The notes under the pieces: model-generated
Databases searched by the model: none
The model's input: the letters and a program-made list of their open reading frames with translations, nothing else
What the model was told of the DNA's origin: nothing
Shown here: positions 21,871-33,780 of the stretch, piece by piece
Position numbering within the stretch: the stretch's first letter is position 1
Layout of the letters: every line of letters starts with the position of its first letter
Translations under genes and position numbers: made by a program
Source: Echria macrotheca
Taxonomy: Eukaryota > Ascomycota > Sordariomycetes > Sordariales > Schizotheciaceae
Assembly (NCBI GenBank): GCA_030411725.1
Contig: MU839828.1
Span: forward strand, 2,294,001 to 2,358,000
Length of the DNA stretch: 64,000 nucleotides
Reading direction: 5' to 3'

Positions 21871-23519
21871 ATGATTGCCAAGTTCGCCGCCCTCGTCGCC
21901 CTCACGGGCATGGCTGCTGCCCAGCAGGTCGGCACCTCGACCACCGAGACCCACCCCAAGATGTCTTGGTAGGTAGCTCTATCCAGTTGGTTGAGAGGAA
22001 GGGATTGGCTAACTCCCTTCAAGGCAGAAGTGCAGCTCTGGCGGGTCCTGCACTACGGTGAACGGAGAGATCACCATCGATGCCAACTGGCGTTGGGTCC
22101 ACGACAAGGGTGGCTATACCAACTGTTACAGCGGCAACACCTGGAACACCACCATCTGCAAGGACTCCAAGAGCTGCGCCTCCAGCTGCGCTCTTGATGG
22201 TGCTGACTACAAGGCGACCTATGGTGCTTCGACCAGCGGCAACGCCCTGACCATCGGCTTCGTCACCAAGGGTTCATACTGTAAGACGATCTAATGGCTG
22301 GCGGTTGAATATAACTGACCTGGTAAACAGCCACCAACATTGGCTCCCGGTTCTACCTGATGGCCAGCAGCTCCAAGTACCAGATGTTCACCCTTCTCGG
22401 CAACGAGTTCACTTTCGATGTCGATGTTTCCAAGCTTGGGTAGGACTTGTGTTGCATTTATCTCATATCGTCATTCTCTAACACGGTTTCCAGTTGCGGT
22501 CTCAATGGTGCTCTGTACTTCGTCTCCATGGACGAGGATGGTGGTGCGTCCAAGTACTCCAGCAACAAGGCTGGTGCCAAGTACGGTACCGGCTATTGCG
22601 ACGCGCAGTGCCCGCGTGATCTTAAGTTCATCAACGGCGAGGCCAACAGCGCCCAATGGAACCCCTCGACCAATGACGCCAACGCCGGTGTCGGCCAGTA
22701 CGGCTCCTGCTGCTCGGAGATGGATATCTGGTATGTGCAGCCACTTTTTTCTCCAGAAACAGAGTGGGGGAGAGTCTGCTGACAACAATCATAGGGAGGC
22801 CAACTCCATCTCGACCGCTTACACCCCCCACCCCTGCACCACCGTCGGCCAGGAGCGCTGCGAGGGTGATGGCTGCGGTGGCACTTACTCCGCCGATCGT
22901 TATGGCGGCACCTGCGACCCCGATGGTTGCGATTTCAACTCGTACCGCCAGGGCGACAAGACATTCTACGGCCCGGGAATGACTGTCGACACGACCAAGA
23001 AGTTCACGGTTGTGACGCAATTCATCAAGGGCTCGGACGGTGGCCTGAGCGAGATCAAGCGCTTCTACGTCCAGGGCGGCAAGACGATCCCCAACTCGGA
23101 GAGCACGATCGAGGGCAACTCGGGCAACAGCATCACGACCGACTTCTGCACCACCCAGAAGACGGCCTTTGGCGACCGGGACGTCTTCACCGAGAAGGGC
23201 GGCCTTGCCCAGATGGGCAAGGCTCTCGAGAAGGGCATGGTGCTCGTCATGTCCCTGTGGGACGACCACGCCTCCAACATGCTCTGGCTCGACTCGACCT
23301 TCCCCGTCGATGCCGACCCGTCGACCCCCGGCAAGGGCCGTGGTACCTGCGATACCAGCTCCGGTGTTCCCTCGGACGTCGAGTCCAAGCAGGCCTCTGA
23401 CACTGTTATCTACTGTGAGTTTTTTCTGTCTCTGTCTCGTCGCAATAGACCAATACTAATACCTCGCTTTAGCCAACATCAAGTTCGGCCCCATCGGCTC
23501 GACCTTCAAGCAGTCCTAA
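21871..23519 (+). CDS. cbh1: GH7 cellobiohydrolase I without carbohydrate-binding module
   Basis: Six exons: 21871-21968, 22024-22280, 22331-22439, 22494-22730, 22795-23414, 23473-23519; 455 aa. Signal peptide about residues 1-18 (MIAKFAALVALTGMAAAQ), so mature Gln19 could become pyroglutamate. The GH7 catalytic signature EMDIWEAN carries Glu230 (nucleophile), Asp232 and Glu235 (acid/base); intron 4 splits the Trp codon inside this motif. Many cysteines fit the family's disulfide set. The protein ends at IGSTFKQS with no linker and no CBM1, as in some thermophilic CBHs. It cleaves cellobiose from cellulose chain reducing ends with retention of configuration, in the extracellular space. The exo (cellobiohydrolase) rather than endo call rests on overall resemblance and loop-rich length. 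Confidence 0.95.
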
Positions 23520-25589
23520 GCAGGCTTTAAAATGATGAATGATGACAACGCTTTGCATTGTTTTTGGTCTTGAGAAGAGAGCGTTTGACTAAACTCCCTC
23601 TCCGTGCTTTGCTTCGGCGAAAGATGGTGGGGGTTGGGTGGTCATGTGGGAAAGGGGAGGGAGGAGAAGAGAGGGAAAAATTGATGATGAGACTGTAAAT
23701 ACACATATTCATGTATGTATCATGAAGAATGATATTGTCACATACAAGAGAAAACACAAATAACTGCAGGTATTTCTTTCTTCTGTGTGGTAGTACGTAT
23801 GCATTTTGAAAACTATAATCCGATGTTGTGCGACGAATGACGTACCCATGGTTGCACAGAGGAGGATATGAACTGGATAATAAGGGGTTTGGTTTCAAAT
23901 TGGGAGCAATAAAAGGAGGCGTATCATAGGTGGGCTTATGACGAATTTGCTCGTGTGTGTGCATATTTCTGGCAATCCGGGGAGAGGGGACGGGAGGAGT
24001 GCAGGCGGGTGTCGTTCCAGAGCGGCTAAAAAGGCGATATCCGTCTCGGTCTCGACAACGTTGCCCATGACGCTCAGCTCAACTTGGACGACCGAACCAG
24101 ACAGCAAACTAGCTGGCTAGAGTGATGAACTCCGAGCATATCTGGAAGAGGAAGATCTACCACCCCATGTTGTGATATAGGGGTTTCGATCCTCGTACAT
24201 CATCTTGACGTCTATTTACATAATCTAGACTTACTTCTATATGGCCATGTCCCCATTGCCATTGGCCTCAGCGATTGGCCCTAGAATGCGAGCACCGTAT
24301 AACAACGGGAGATTGGGCTTGCGGTCTCCATGTGTCACTGTCTCCGGGCCCAACAATCTGGACCTTGAACAGAACCCGGAACAGGACCCAACTACGGTGC
24401 ACGCTTTACGCGTCGATGAGGCAGAAGAAAAGTTGGAGTTCCAGTCCTTATCGGGGTCTGGAGGGACACTGAAAAGCCCAATGGCCTGACATTACTGGAG
24501 AGGACCGCACGCCATACCATCTCCATCTGGTAATCATCGCCACGGTGATGATGATGAGGACGGACATCAACACGTTCCGAGGGAATCTGATGCCAAATCC
24601 CACCCCGGCCCCTTGTCACGGACCCAGCGCAACGCTATGACGACTAGGCCACTGCAGTGCCCTATAAAGTATACAAATCAATTAAAAGCCAACGACCCAA
24701 TTGATTCTAGCGCTCTATACAAGCTCGTCACCTCAGACCCTGCACCGATGCGTCAGGACCGTGAAACTCCTGATATTCGGACCGTACCTAGGTACTCATG
24801 GAAAATGGTCTCCGACGTTTACTGAGAATGCCTTGCTTCATCAGAAAGGGTGATTTTCCACCATGTCGTTTTTCGCTAGCTACCTTGATGAGCCCGGGGT
24901 CACTGAAAGTCACTGAAGCTGCGCATGTTGCTGCTTCTCGTCGTCTTGAGCGGAGAGGTCTCGGTGCCTGGATTCAACATCAAACCGATAAAACCTTACT
25001 CCTGTCGTTAGATGTTTGTTCGAAGCCGAGGTTTGAATTTCAAACGGGCTACAGTTTGAGGCTTGGACTTCCGAAATCAAAAAAGTGTGGCGCTATTTGT
25101 AAGGGTCAAGGGTATACAAGAATCCTGTGGGCTCCCTCGCTGTAGGAGAAACTTCCCGTCTGCAAGAGGCGGTTTTGTGGTGAATGAGATCCCATCTCCC
25201 TTGGTTCTACCTGTGTTCCTGGTTCAATTACAGCCATGGTGGTTGTTAGGCTTATTACCCACGGTCAAGCAGGATCCTTCCGATCTCAAAATCGAAGCCT
25301 CCGAGGCTGAGGCAGATAACCACCAGGATGCTGGTGAGGATCGTAATGGCCGGGAATCCTTTTGTCTTGATGTCTAAGGGAGAGGTAGAATGGGGGTCCT
25401 GAGTCCGGTCCGTTAGTCCGTCCCTAGACTAGAATTCATAGTCAACTGAAAAAAGAGAATTGATACACAGACATAGTCAGAACCCTTTATTACAACCACA
25501 CGAAAGCCTTGATGATAAATGCAAAGATTTGTAGTATGATTCTCACTACCCGTGGCAGAACGCCAAGGCCTTGGCAACAGATATAACGT
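23520..25589. other. Convergent intergenic region with no recognisable gene
   Basis: About 2 kb after the cellulase gene. AT-richer than average near 23600-23900. Short open frames lack family motifs. The part closest to 25589 may belong to the decayed retroelement that follows. Confidence 0.45.
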
Positions 25590-25925
25590 GTCATACGGTT
25601 CAGAGAGAAATCCGGGAAAAATTGAGGGCGTTGGTTCAAGAGAACCTGAATTATGCAATCGAGCCGAGAAGGCCGCTGATGAGGCAAGACGATCCGGATC
25701 ATCATAGATTGAATACCGACACGGTGATTATGTCAAGGTAGGACTCGCACCGCGGAACGTATCAAGGTTTACCCCAAATTCCGAACCACATGGAAAGGGC
25801 CGTATCGGATTGTGGAGAAGATCACCGATGTTACCTTACCTAACTCTTTGAGAGGGTAAACTCCGACAGAGGTCGGAGAAAACTCCATGTCCAGGACATT
25901 GAGCCATATCCCCGACAGAGCATCC
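25590..25925 (+). mobile_element. Decayed Ty3/Gypsy retrotransposon fragment (end of pol)
   Basis: Translation in shifting frames gives RHGDYVKV, TTWKGPYRIVEKITDVT and RRKLHVQDIEPYP. These match the C-terminal integrase region of Ty3/Gypsy elements (GDxV ... KxxGPYxV ... VxVxxIKPY). Stops and frameshifts interrupt it (for example TAG near 25706 and TAA near 25857), so it is a dead remnant. No flanking LTR was identified. Confidence 0.6.
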
Positions 25926-27136
25926 ATTTGAAACAGTGAGGTAAAGATGTGAGAGAGCAGTGCTAAAGATGCTTGATTTGGCGGAATAGAGGATGAGCCC
26001 CGAGGACTGGCTAGATACAGGTGGTGGGGTCAGAGTGCTCCTTCCCAGCCTAACAAGGTATAAGCTTTTCGTCTGAATACGAAACCCTTTCTCACAAGCA
26101 CGAATCTCTCTTCCTATAAGCGTAAGGGTTAAAAGACTTGCCTATAACGCCAAAAGAACTTCAGATAGAACTGAACGGTTATCAAAACTCGGTGGTCATA
26201 TTCAGCTTTGCCCCTTTATCACTCACCCCACTCTTCTCTTTTTCCTTCTATTGGCTGAGCACACTGATGCAAGGCAAGTGACACAATCTCGAGGTAGTAG
26301 GCTCTCTCGTCACTCCCAGGTACAGATAGAACATGCCTAGCCTCTCTCACAGAATTCTTCACAACGAGGACAAAGCCCATTCTTTTTAGATTCTCATATC
26401 CCATAGCCCATGACCGTAACCCATAAAACATATCGCTCACTACCCAGACCTTTCCAACCTGTCCATGCGCGTAGTTACCCTTCATCCCTTCATCCTATCA
26501 TATCCAATCCCATCCTGTCTAGAGAATTCGATGCAATCAAGTCCAGTGACCCAGTTAGTTTCCATCCCATTTCCCGTCGCCCATGTGGCATGTCCAGTCC
26601 CATTCCAGTTAGTCCCATAGTCAAAGTTGTCCCGGTACCTGCTTCAGTCCCTAAAAGTCCTCAAGCAAAAATGAAACCATGACAAAAACCTTCCTATCCC
26701 TGTCCTTTCCCTTTTGAAGAGTAAAATATGAAAAAAAAAAGCAGACGCCAAGTCGCCGATGACGGCATGTATCAGTCTTTCTTGTTTAAAAATAAAAATG
26801 ATAATGGTAAAGACAGTTCTTTAAACATTGAACGTCAGCCCTCGAAAGAGGGAAAAAAGTTTGCAAAAAAGAAATATAAATAGAAAATTGGGGGTATCAC
26901 TTTATGCCTAGAAGCATTTTGGAGAGATATGAGAGGAAAGGCGGGGTGAAAACGCCCCGAAGCAAAAGAGAAAGTGAAAAATGCCATGTAGAGACAAAAA
27001 CCAGACCAAGGAAATATGCGCCAATGCAATGTGAAGAACGAAAACAAAAACACTCTCTCTATCGCCTTCTCCCAACCAGACCTGAGAGTCTGAACATGTC
27101 CCTGCTGTTCTAGACAAGAGATAAAAGAAAAGTAAG
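25926..27136. other. Intergenic region, AT-rich, downstream of vivid
   Basis: No gene supported. A minus-strand ATG frame at 26219-26485 (88 aa) has no motif. The poly(A)-like and pyrimidine-poor stretch at 26700-27130 suits the vivid 3' UTR. Confidence 0.45.
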
Positions 27137-27817
27137 TCACTCCTTCTCGCACTGGAACCCCACACACAGTGTCCGACCGTCAACCACCACAGGGATCATG
27201 GTCAGAATATTCACAAAGCTCTCCCCGTTCTTCTTAAAGTTGACAACCTCAACCTGGAGCTCGGCCCGCTTGTCGAGAGCCTTGCGCATCTTGCGGATCG
27301 TGTCCTTGGCCACGTAGCGCCGCGCCGATCGGGGGCGGACGGGTCCCGCCTCAGGGGGTGCTTGCAGGAAGCGGCAGTTCTTGCCACGGACCTCGTCGAG
27401 CGTGTAGCCCGTCATCAGGGAAAACCCCGAGTTCGCGTAGACGATGGGCTCGTCGGCGGCCGAGAGATCGCAGACTATTATGGCGCATGAGAGGTCGACG
27501 GGGCCGAGTTGGATCTGCGGGTTTGGTCGGGCTTCGACTTGGGCCTGTGTCCCGAGAAGATTAGGACCTGTGCAGCTCTCTCTCGCTCTCAACGAGACCA
27601 GAAGAATAGGACCGGGTTGTCCCACCAGAATGCTGAGCATGTCATATTCGGCTCGAGAGTAGATGCCGGGATAAAAGAGAGCGGCTTGCGAGTCTCCGCT
27701 GTACGCGCTATGCCCGTACTAGACACGTATGGGTGAGCAAAGCCGTGATATATCGCTTGGTGGAGAGACCGGAAATACCTGATAAGCCTGCGCTTCCCAG
27801 GTATTCATTGCCGACAT
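27137..27817 (-). CDS. vvd: VIVID-type LOV-domain blue-light photoreceptor
   Basis: Exons 27779-27817, 27626-27718 and 27137-27544; 179 aa against about 186 in Neurospora VVD. The start MSAMNTWEAQAYQ resembles VVD's N-cap. The LOV core GKNCRFLQAP carries the photoadduct cysteine (Cys101), with the following FKKNGESFVNILTMIPV and final GFQCEKE also typical. The second intron (27545-27625, 81 bp) is in frame and lacks stops, so its removal is inferred from alignment: YDMLSIL then AQVEARPNPQIQLG matches VVD closely. VVD binds FAD, forms a cysteinyl adduct in light, dimerises and dampens the White Collar complex (photoadaptation). The large gene-free upstream region could house light-response elements. 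Confidence 0.9.
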
Positions 27818-28254
27818 GGTTGTGAGAGGGGCAGTAAGAAGTCCTGAACCGAACACTGTGCAGGGCGACAGCAGAAGGAAGATTTTGAGAGGGAAAGCTT
27901 GTTATTCCCTGTCGAGGAAGAATAGAGCTAGGGATCTGAGGCTCCTGGCCCTGGGCTAGGACTGGTTGGGGACGACGGCAGGGGCGGTTGTGTAACAAAC
28001 ACTGGACCGAATGGGGGAAGAGGCCTGAACTGGGTTGGCTGGCGAGGGTAAGGTATAACTGAGGAGGGTATGGCGGCGGAGGAAGATGACACGGAAATGG
28101 AATCTAGACCGTTGACAGAGGGACGTGGACGTGGGATAAGGGTATATAACTGAACGGCTGTCGGCTCGAACGCTTGTCCGCAGGCACAAATGGAGAAAAA
28201 AACAGAAAGCTTGTCAGACAAGCAGAAGCAGGCGGAAGCGGGACTCTGACGCTG

Positions 28255-28264
28255 GATCGAGATC
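28255..28264. promoter_or_regulatory. Candidate light-response element (paired GATC)
   Basis: GATCGAGATC lies about 440 bp upstream of the vvd ATG; a second GATC pair sits at 28583-28595. The White Collar complex binds GATC-containing repeats in Neurospora. Evidence is motif-level only. Confidence 0.3.
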
Positions 28265-29893
28265 TAGAAACAAACCTGGCCGTCTCGACGGGGACAAGCT
28301 GGGGACAGGGGCAGTGGCTGCCGAATCTTCCAAAGGACCGAAGGCACGGAGCAATACACGAGACAAAGCGCACAAGGTCTTGGGGGGTGTAAGCAGTCCA
28401 GGACAAGGCCAGGAACGGATGAGAATCAGACGTCCAGGTGCCCAAAGTGGACAGCAAAATCGTAGTAATCACCGTTGGCTTTGACAATCGGCAGGTCGGT
28501 CTGCGCGTTGCGGGCGGCTCGGCTGATGCTGAGGGGTGGGCGGGCTATGGTCATGATCGCGGCATGCATGGAGCGCCGCGGTGATCGGGGAGATCTCAAA
28601 GGACAGATCCAGAGGCGCAACTGCAGGTGATGACCGATCCTCGCCCCATTGGCGCGCGCCCATGCCTGCCCCCAATGCGGATGGATCCGAATTTAGCGGC
28701 AGCCCGGCCCAGAGCCTTTTTCTTTTCTCCGTCCAGTGTCCAGCGAGCAGGCAGGCGGTGTCGGCGCCAGAGACAGACGACGGTAGGCGCCGCCGGGCTG
28801 CGTGGACCACATCGCTACCGGCGGCCGCACTGCGCAGATTGGCCTGGCCGCACCAGACCCTCGATGCAGATCGAAGACACAGAAAAGCCCTCCGAGACCC
28901 AGATCTGCATCCCACTGCAGTGGGGAACACGATCGGGACCCTGGGACACCTGTGGGCCCTAGCACACTCGTCGGGGAGTTGCCGCGCTGCTGCTACCTCC
29001 TCGTGCCATCTTCACACAACCCCGTCGGCCATATTTCGTATTCACCCAGTGCCGCATGCAAGCTTCTCGATCGAACCACGCGCTTGACTCCGACGACCGG
29101 GAAGGCGGACAACGGGAATGACGAGTGCTTGGCCGCGCGCAGGCCACGTCGAGGAGCGAGGGGGGTTCGGTTTCAAGCTCGAGGCACAGCGCTGTCCTGG
29201 CAGCTCTGCCAGCGCACACCGAGGCAGGCGTTGTCCATGGCGCTGCACGTCGCGGAGATGAACGATGGACATGATCTGATGCGTGTATCACGACGTCGCC
29301 GACCCGGCCTCACGATAATTACACGGCCACTGGCGGCAGCGACATGGCGTTCCGGGCCGAGACTTGTGGGAGCCGGGAGTGGCCGGCCAGCCGAAAGGTC
29401 TTGAGGGCTGCTGCCGACGAGGAGGCGCCATCATCGTCTCTGTGCCCGAGTTGGATGGCGTGGTCAGGTCAGGTCGGAATCGAGGCGGCGGAAGAAAGAC
29501 TCCGACGACAGCAGAAGTTGGAAGACAGAATCGACCGATGTACGTCTGACAGATGTCTCAGCCTCGACAGTGTTTGGCGACATTGTCGTCGTCGTGTGTG
29601 TTTGCTGGGCTGGCGGTTTCCCGGCGCGCTGGGAACACCAGCAGCTGCCTCTCACACGCCGTCCAGCTGTTCCACTTCTGAGGCCCTATGTCGTCAGTGA
29701 GAGACGGCCGCGGATATCGCTGGTGTACGATGAGGCTGAAAGGGCCAGGGGTCCAGGGGCAGCTCCAAGGCATCCCAGGTTGCACGTCGGGCCAATTGAT
29801 GTCGCTGATGCTGGCAAAATTCCGACCAATTCCTCGCAGCGGCCGGCCAGATCCAATCGCCAGAATCGGATTTCTGCCAATCACCACTCTGCC

Positions 29894-29905
29894 ACCCTAA
29901 CCCTA
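29894..29905. promoter_or_regulatory. Telobox-like motif upstream of nse2
   Basis: ACCCTAACCCTA, two telomeric units, about 575 bp before the nse2 ATG. Such boxes can bind Tbf1/TRF-like factors. It is too short to be a telomere remnant. Confidence 0.35.
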
Positions 29906-30479
29906 GCTTGGTGTACACCTGCAAGGCGGGTTCAGGCGAACCTAACCCACCAAGCCCACCAACCCACCAACCCACTTGCCCCGTCAGCCAATAGTTACTG
30001 TGCACGGTTTAAGTGCCGAGCTAGGCGACGCGACTTTGTTCCATTTGGCAGCTGCCGGCCACGCGCCGTGGAATCTTTTGCTTGTTCCCCCTCGCGACTC
30101 ACACACACAGCACCTCAAACATCGCACCGCCCACGCCGAAACCTCTTCCATCATTGCACCACCAACCGCCGCCCGCGCGCGTTACGCAGTGGCCCAGCCT
30201 GTTTTTAGGTCCGTTTTCCTGATCGGCAAATTCCCGACTGGCCACGGCAATCATCCGTCCACAGCTGCCAAGCAATCTTCGTCGATGCCCGGAACATCGC
30301 AGCACAGCCTGTCACAGTCCCTTCCCCCGCACGCGATTTTCCCCGTCCGAATACCGACCTGGTGATCGTGGACCTTTACCAGGTCTTGTCTCTCTGCCGC
30401 TCCGGCCGCAGACACATTGCAGCTGCCGTCCACACGACACAAACACACATCTCTCGGTGTCTCTCGACCCGCCGCAGTC

Positions 30480-31843
30480 ATGCCCCCGCCGCGGCTGCTC
30501 GCCGGCTCCCGTCGGTCCGCCCAGACTCAGAACAGCACCGGCGGTGCTCGGCCGACACTCCCGCCGTATGAGCCCCGATCACAGCCTCTCAATGAGGTTG
30601 GCAAACACGCCCTCAGCGAGCTCGCGAGGACGCACGAGACGCGCACTTACAACGAACACCTCACCCAGTCGGCCTCGCATCTGTGCGACACGGTCGGCGC
30701 CATCAACGACATCCTCATATCGCGGCGCAGGTTTCTGGCTAATATGACCGAGAAACGGGAGAAGCGCGGCGAGGAGCGTAAGAGCGAACTGGAATCGCAG
30801 CTGGAAGAGGAGGTCGCCAGCCTGGAATCCGATGTCAAGGAGCTTACGGAGCGCGCCGAAGCGGCCATACGCGACGTAATTGACGCGCGGGCCGAGCTGG
30901 AGGATGAGGTCAGGGTCTTGCAGAGGGTGACACAAGCAGCCGCAGCACAGCAACCCAGGAGGGAACAGATCAAGACGGAGAGGGGCTCTGGGGGTAGACG
31001 ACGGCGGCAACAAAGGGATAATGGCGGTATAAGCGATGAAGACGAGGAACAGTCGGACGAGGATATGCTGGATGCCGAGCAGCAAGACCAACAAGAAGAA
31101 GACCCGCCCATAGCCGGCCTGACGGAGCTTCTGGAAACCACCCGCAGGGCCGCCCGGGACGAGTACGACGCACTGACGGTGCAGCAGCGCTACGGCAAGA
31201 ACAACGACTACATCTCGTTCAAAAAGACATGGCACGACTCGGTGCACCAGGACGACCAGATGCCGGTCCCCGACGTTTCGACCTGGTTTGACGCCCAGGG
31301 CCGCGCCGTGCAGAGCGTCGGCCCGGCCGGCGACGACGACGAGGTGGTCATCGAGCGCGAAGTCATTGACTTCCGCTGTCCGCTGACCATGGCGCTCCTA
31401 AAAGAACCCTACAGCAACCGCAAGTGCAAGCACACGCACGAGAAGTCGGCCGTGCTCCAGTTCCTGAGGGAGAACAGGGGCGTGATCAAGTGCGCCGTTT
31501 GCACCACTGTAAGCTTTTTCTTTTCTCTCCGGTCTTGTCGACTAGAAAAGCTAACACAGTTCAAAAAAAGGAACTCCGCGAACAAGATTTCTTCCTGGAT
31601 GAGTTCCTCCTCCGCAAGATCAAGCGGGCAAGGGAAGCAGAACAGCGCCAGCGCGATGATGACGACGACGACGAAGAAGGCGACGAGGACGATGAGGATG
31701 AAGACGATGCCGATCAGAGTATTATCCCCGGCAGATCAGTCAACGTCAAGAGGGAACGGGCTTCCCGTGGCCCTGGTTCTTCTCGTCAGCAACAACAGCG
31801 GCGGCGTATCGTCGAGGATATCGAAGACGGCGAAAGCGAATGA
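30480..31843 (+). CDS. nse2: NSE2/MMS21 SMC5-6 complex SUMO E3 ligase
   Basis: Exons 30480-31508 and 31571-31843, intron 62 bp; 433 aa. The ATG at 30480 is chosen over a longer upstream frame. The N-terminal half is helical and coiled-coil-like (around residues 95-165), where Nse2 docks on the Smc5 arm, followed by an acidic insert. The SP-RING lies at about residues 298-360: FRCPLTMALLKEPYSNRKC, the C-x-H of CKHTH, and CAVC just before the intron; DFFLDEFLLRKIKR follows, as in other Nse2 proteins. An Asp/Glu run and basic tail end the protein. It promotes sumoylation in DNA repair and replication-fork restart. Reading through the intron gives a misleading longer ORF to 32291. Confidence 0.88.
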
Positions 31844-32711
31844 GATGGCTGTACGTGTACCTTTTTTGTATTCATGCGGTCGCGCGGATGCGTGTTATGT
31901 GTATACGGATACCGTCTCACAGGGGGGGTGGGTTTCCATGGGAGGAGATGTGATTCGACGGTGTGCGATCGGACTTGTTGCACGGCGTTTGCAAGACCGA
32001 GTACCCGGGTTTTGTTTCCCTTGGGACGTTTCACGACCGCTCATGATGCAAAATGCAAACGACGAATCAGGGACCAAACGAGATCGAGAAAAAATAAAGA
32101 AAATCAAGGTTTTGTTTTTTCCTTGTATGAAGATAAAATCAACAGTGGTTATACAACAAGAACAACCGGTTAACCAGCTCCTTCGTCATCAGGTCGTGAT
32201 ATCCCCTTTTCCACCCCATAAACTTCCAAAAAAGGGGGGAACGAGCATGAAGAAAAAAAAGGAAGAAGCGTCCCCGCTTGTAAGACCCTAATATGACACA
32301 AGAAAGTCTACTCTTCACATTTAAAAAGAGAGAAGGACACATCAACGACACTACAAGAAACCGTCAAAAAATGCTCGCCGACCATCGCCATACCATCAAG
32401 TCCTAGCGTTGGCACATAGGACCCCTCCCTACCCCCACGCGGGGCTATTGTCGAGAGACAATGACCAGCCGTATCGTTGGAACGCTGGCGAGGGAAAAGG
32501 GGTAGAGGAAGCTAGGCTTTCACTTTGCGTTTCTCAGGGCAGGACGCCCGGTTTGGGCACGCAAAAGACCTTGCTCCTCTTCCCCTCAGGCGCCACGTGG
32601 TTGGCCCCCTGTTATACAAGTATGCCGGTTTGCCGCAGCCTAGTTACTCCCGAGGCAAACATTCCTTCTCCATGGGTATCATCGCATCTTACTCTCGGCT
32701 TCCCAGTTCTC
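31844..32711. other. Convergent intergenic region
   Basis: Between nse2 and the Clr5-domain gene. No gene recognised; AT-richer with poly-purine tracts around 32230-32340. Confidence 0.5.
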
Positions 32712-33780
32712 CTAACCTTGGTAGGGCGGCCCCTGGAAGTGGGGATGTTGGGGCGGAGATGCCCCCGTTTGGTTGACTGGGGGCACGGGTAAGGATACTG
32801 AGCTCATGGCTAGGTCCATGGGCCCGGGTCCTTGGAGCTGTTGGTAAATCTGCCCTTGTGGAGTCTGCCGATAAAAGCTGCGGTGCTCATACTGCAGCTG
32901 TGGCTGCTGAGGTTGGGGTTGGGGGGGAGGGTGAGTGTACGGGTAGTGGTACTGCAAGTGCTGGTCGAGGTATCCCGTATTCGGCAGAGACATGGCATGG
33001 CGCATATACCCCGGAGGAGCCTGCGACGGGGGCTGATACGACACCGGGCGGGGTTCGGCCTTGATGGGAGAATCCCCAGGGCTGCGGGAGAACGATCTCA
33101 GGGTCAGTCAATATCCTTCCACGATCTATACGTTCCATGTCCTTCGTCCCCCACTTCTAGGTCCTGTAACACGCGAAATACACTAACCTTCCGCTATCAG
33201 ATGGTGGGGTTGCGGTACAAAAGTACGCGTGATCGCCTGTTTGTCCGGGGGATACGGAGGAAAGAGAGTCAGGCGGGCTCATCATGCCGTCCTCTCGGCG
33301 AGCGCGAGGCGTCTGTGGGGGTGAGAACCCTCCCACATCTTCAAATTCCTGCGGCGCCTTCTCATTCGAGCTCTTCCGTTTTCGGCACGAGTATTTGAAT
33401 ACACCCCATTTGTCGAGCCGGGACCGATATGCCCGCGTACTATCCGTAACCGTCGCATATTAGAGTCTTGCCCGGAGATATACATCAACGCCCGAAAAAG
33501 ACAAGAACGAAATGCTCGTGTCTTGGCACACTGGGTACCGTCTCATTGAAACTGCCGCGCTGACAGTATCAAATCGACGAGGTTCGGGGCGAGCAGCAGG
33601 CTGGAAAAGACTGGGTGGGCGACCAAAGTCGGCGAGAGAGAATGAGGAAATGAGGTCAACATACGAGGCCTTGAATTTATATCGATCCTCCATGATCCGC
33701 CGCACCTCGTGGAGAGGCTTCCCACTGTCCTTGTACTCGGCTATGATCACCGTCTTGTGTTCGTCCCAGGCTTTCGTCAT
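32712..33780 (-). CDS. Clr5-domain protein with Gln/Pro-rich tail
   Basis: Exons 33665-33780, 33188-33439 and 32712-33081; 245 aa. The unusually long first intron (225 bp) and a 106-bp second intron join in frame. The N-terminus (MTKAWDEHKTVIIAEY, then KPLHEVRRIMEDRYKFKAS) followed across the splice by TRAYRSRLDKWGVFKYS is the Clr5 domain, about 55 residues, named for a fission-yeast silencing factor and common in filamentous fungi. The rest is disordered: Ser/Pro-rich, then Tyr/Gln/Pro-rich. A nuclear or chromatin role is possible by family name only. The tail is typical of low-complexity regulatory proteins. Confidence 0.8.

Larger units (their letters stand above)
27818..30479. other. Large divergent region between vivid and nse2
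   Basis: 2.66 kb with no supported gene on either strand; open frames overlap on both strands and lack motifs. Contains paired GATC motifs near vivid and a telobox nearer nse2. Short CCAACCCA-type tandem copies occur at 29940-29980. Confidence 0.45.

Noticed and set aside
26219..26485. 88-aa minus-strand frame with ATG
   Set aside because: No recognisable domain, near retroelement debris, and no neighbouring exon; insufficient support.
30417..32291. 624-aa uninterrupted plus-strand frame covering nse2
   Set aside because: It reads through the intron at 31509-31570 into the wrong frame; the spliced model restores the SP-RING continuation and ends at 31843.
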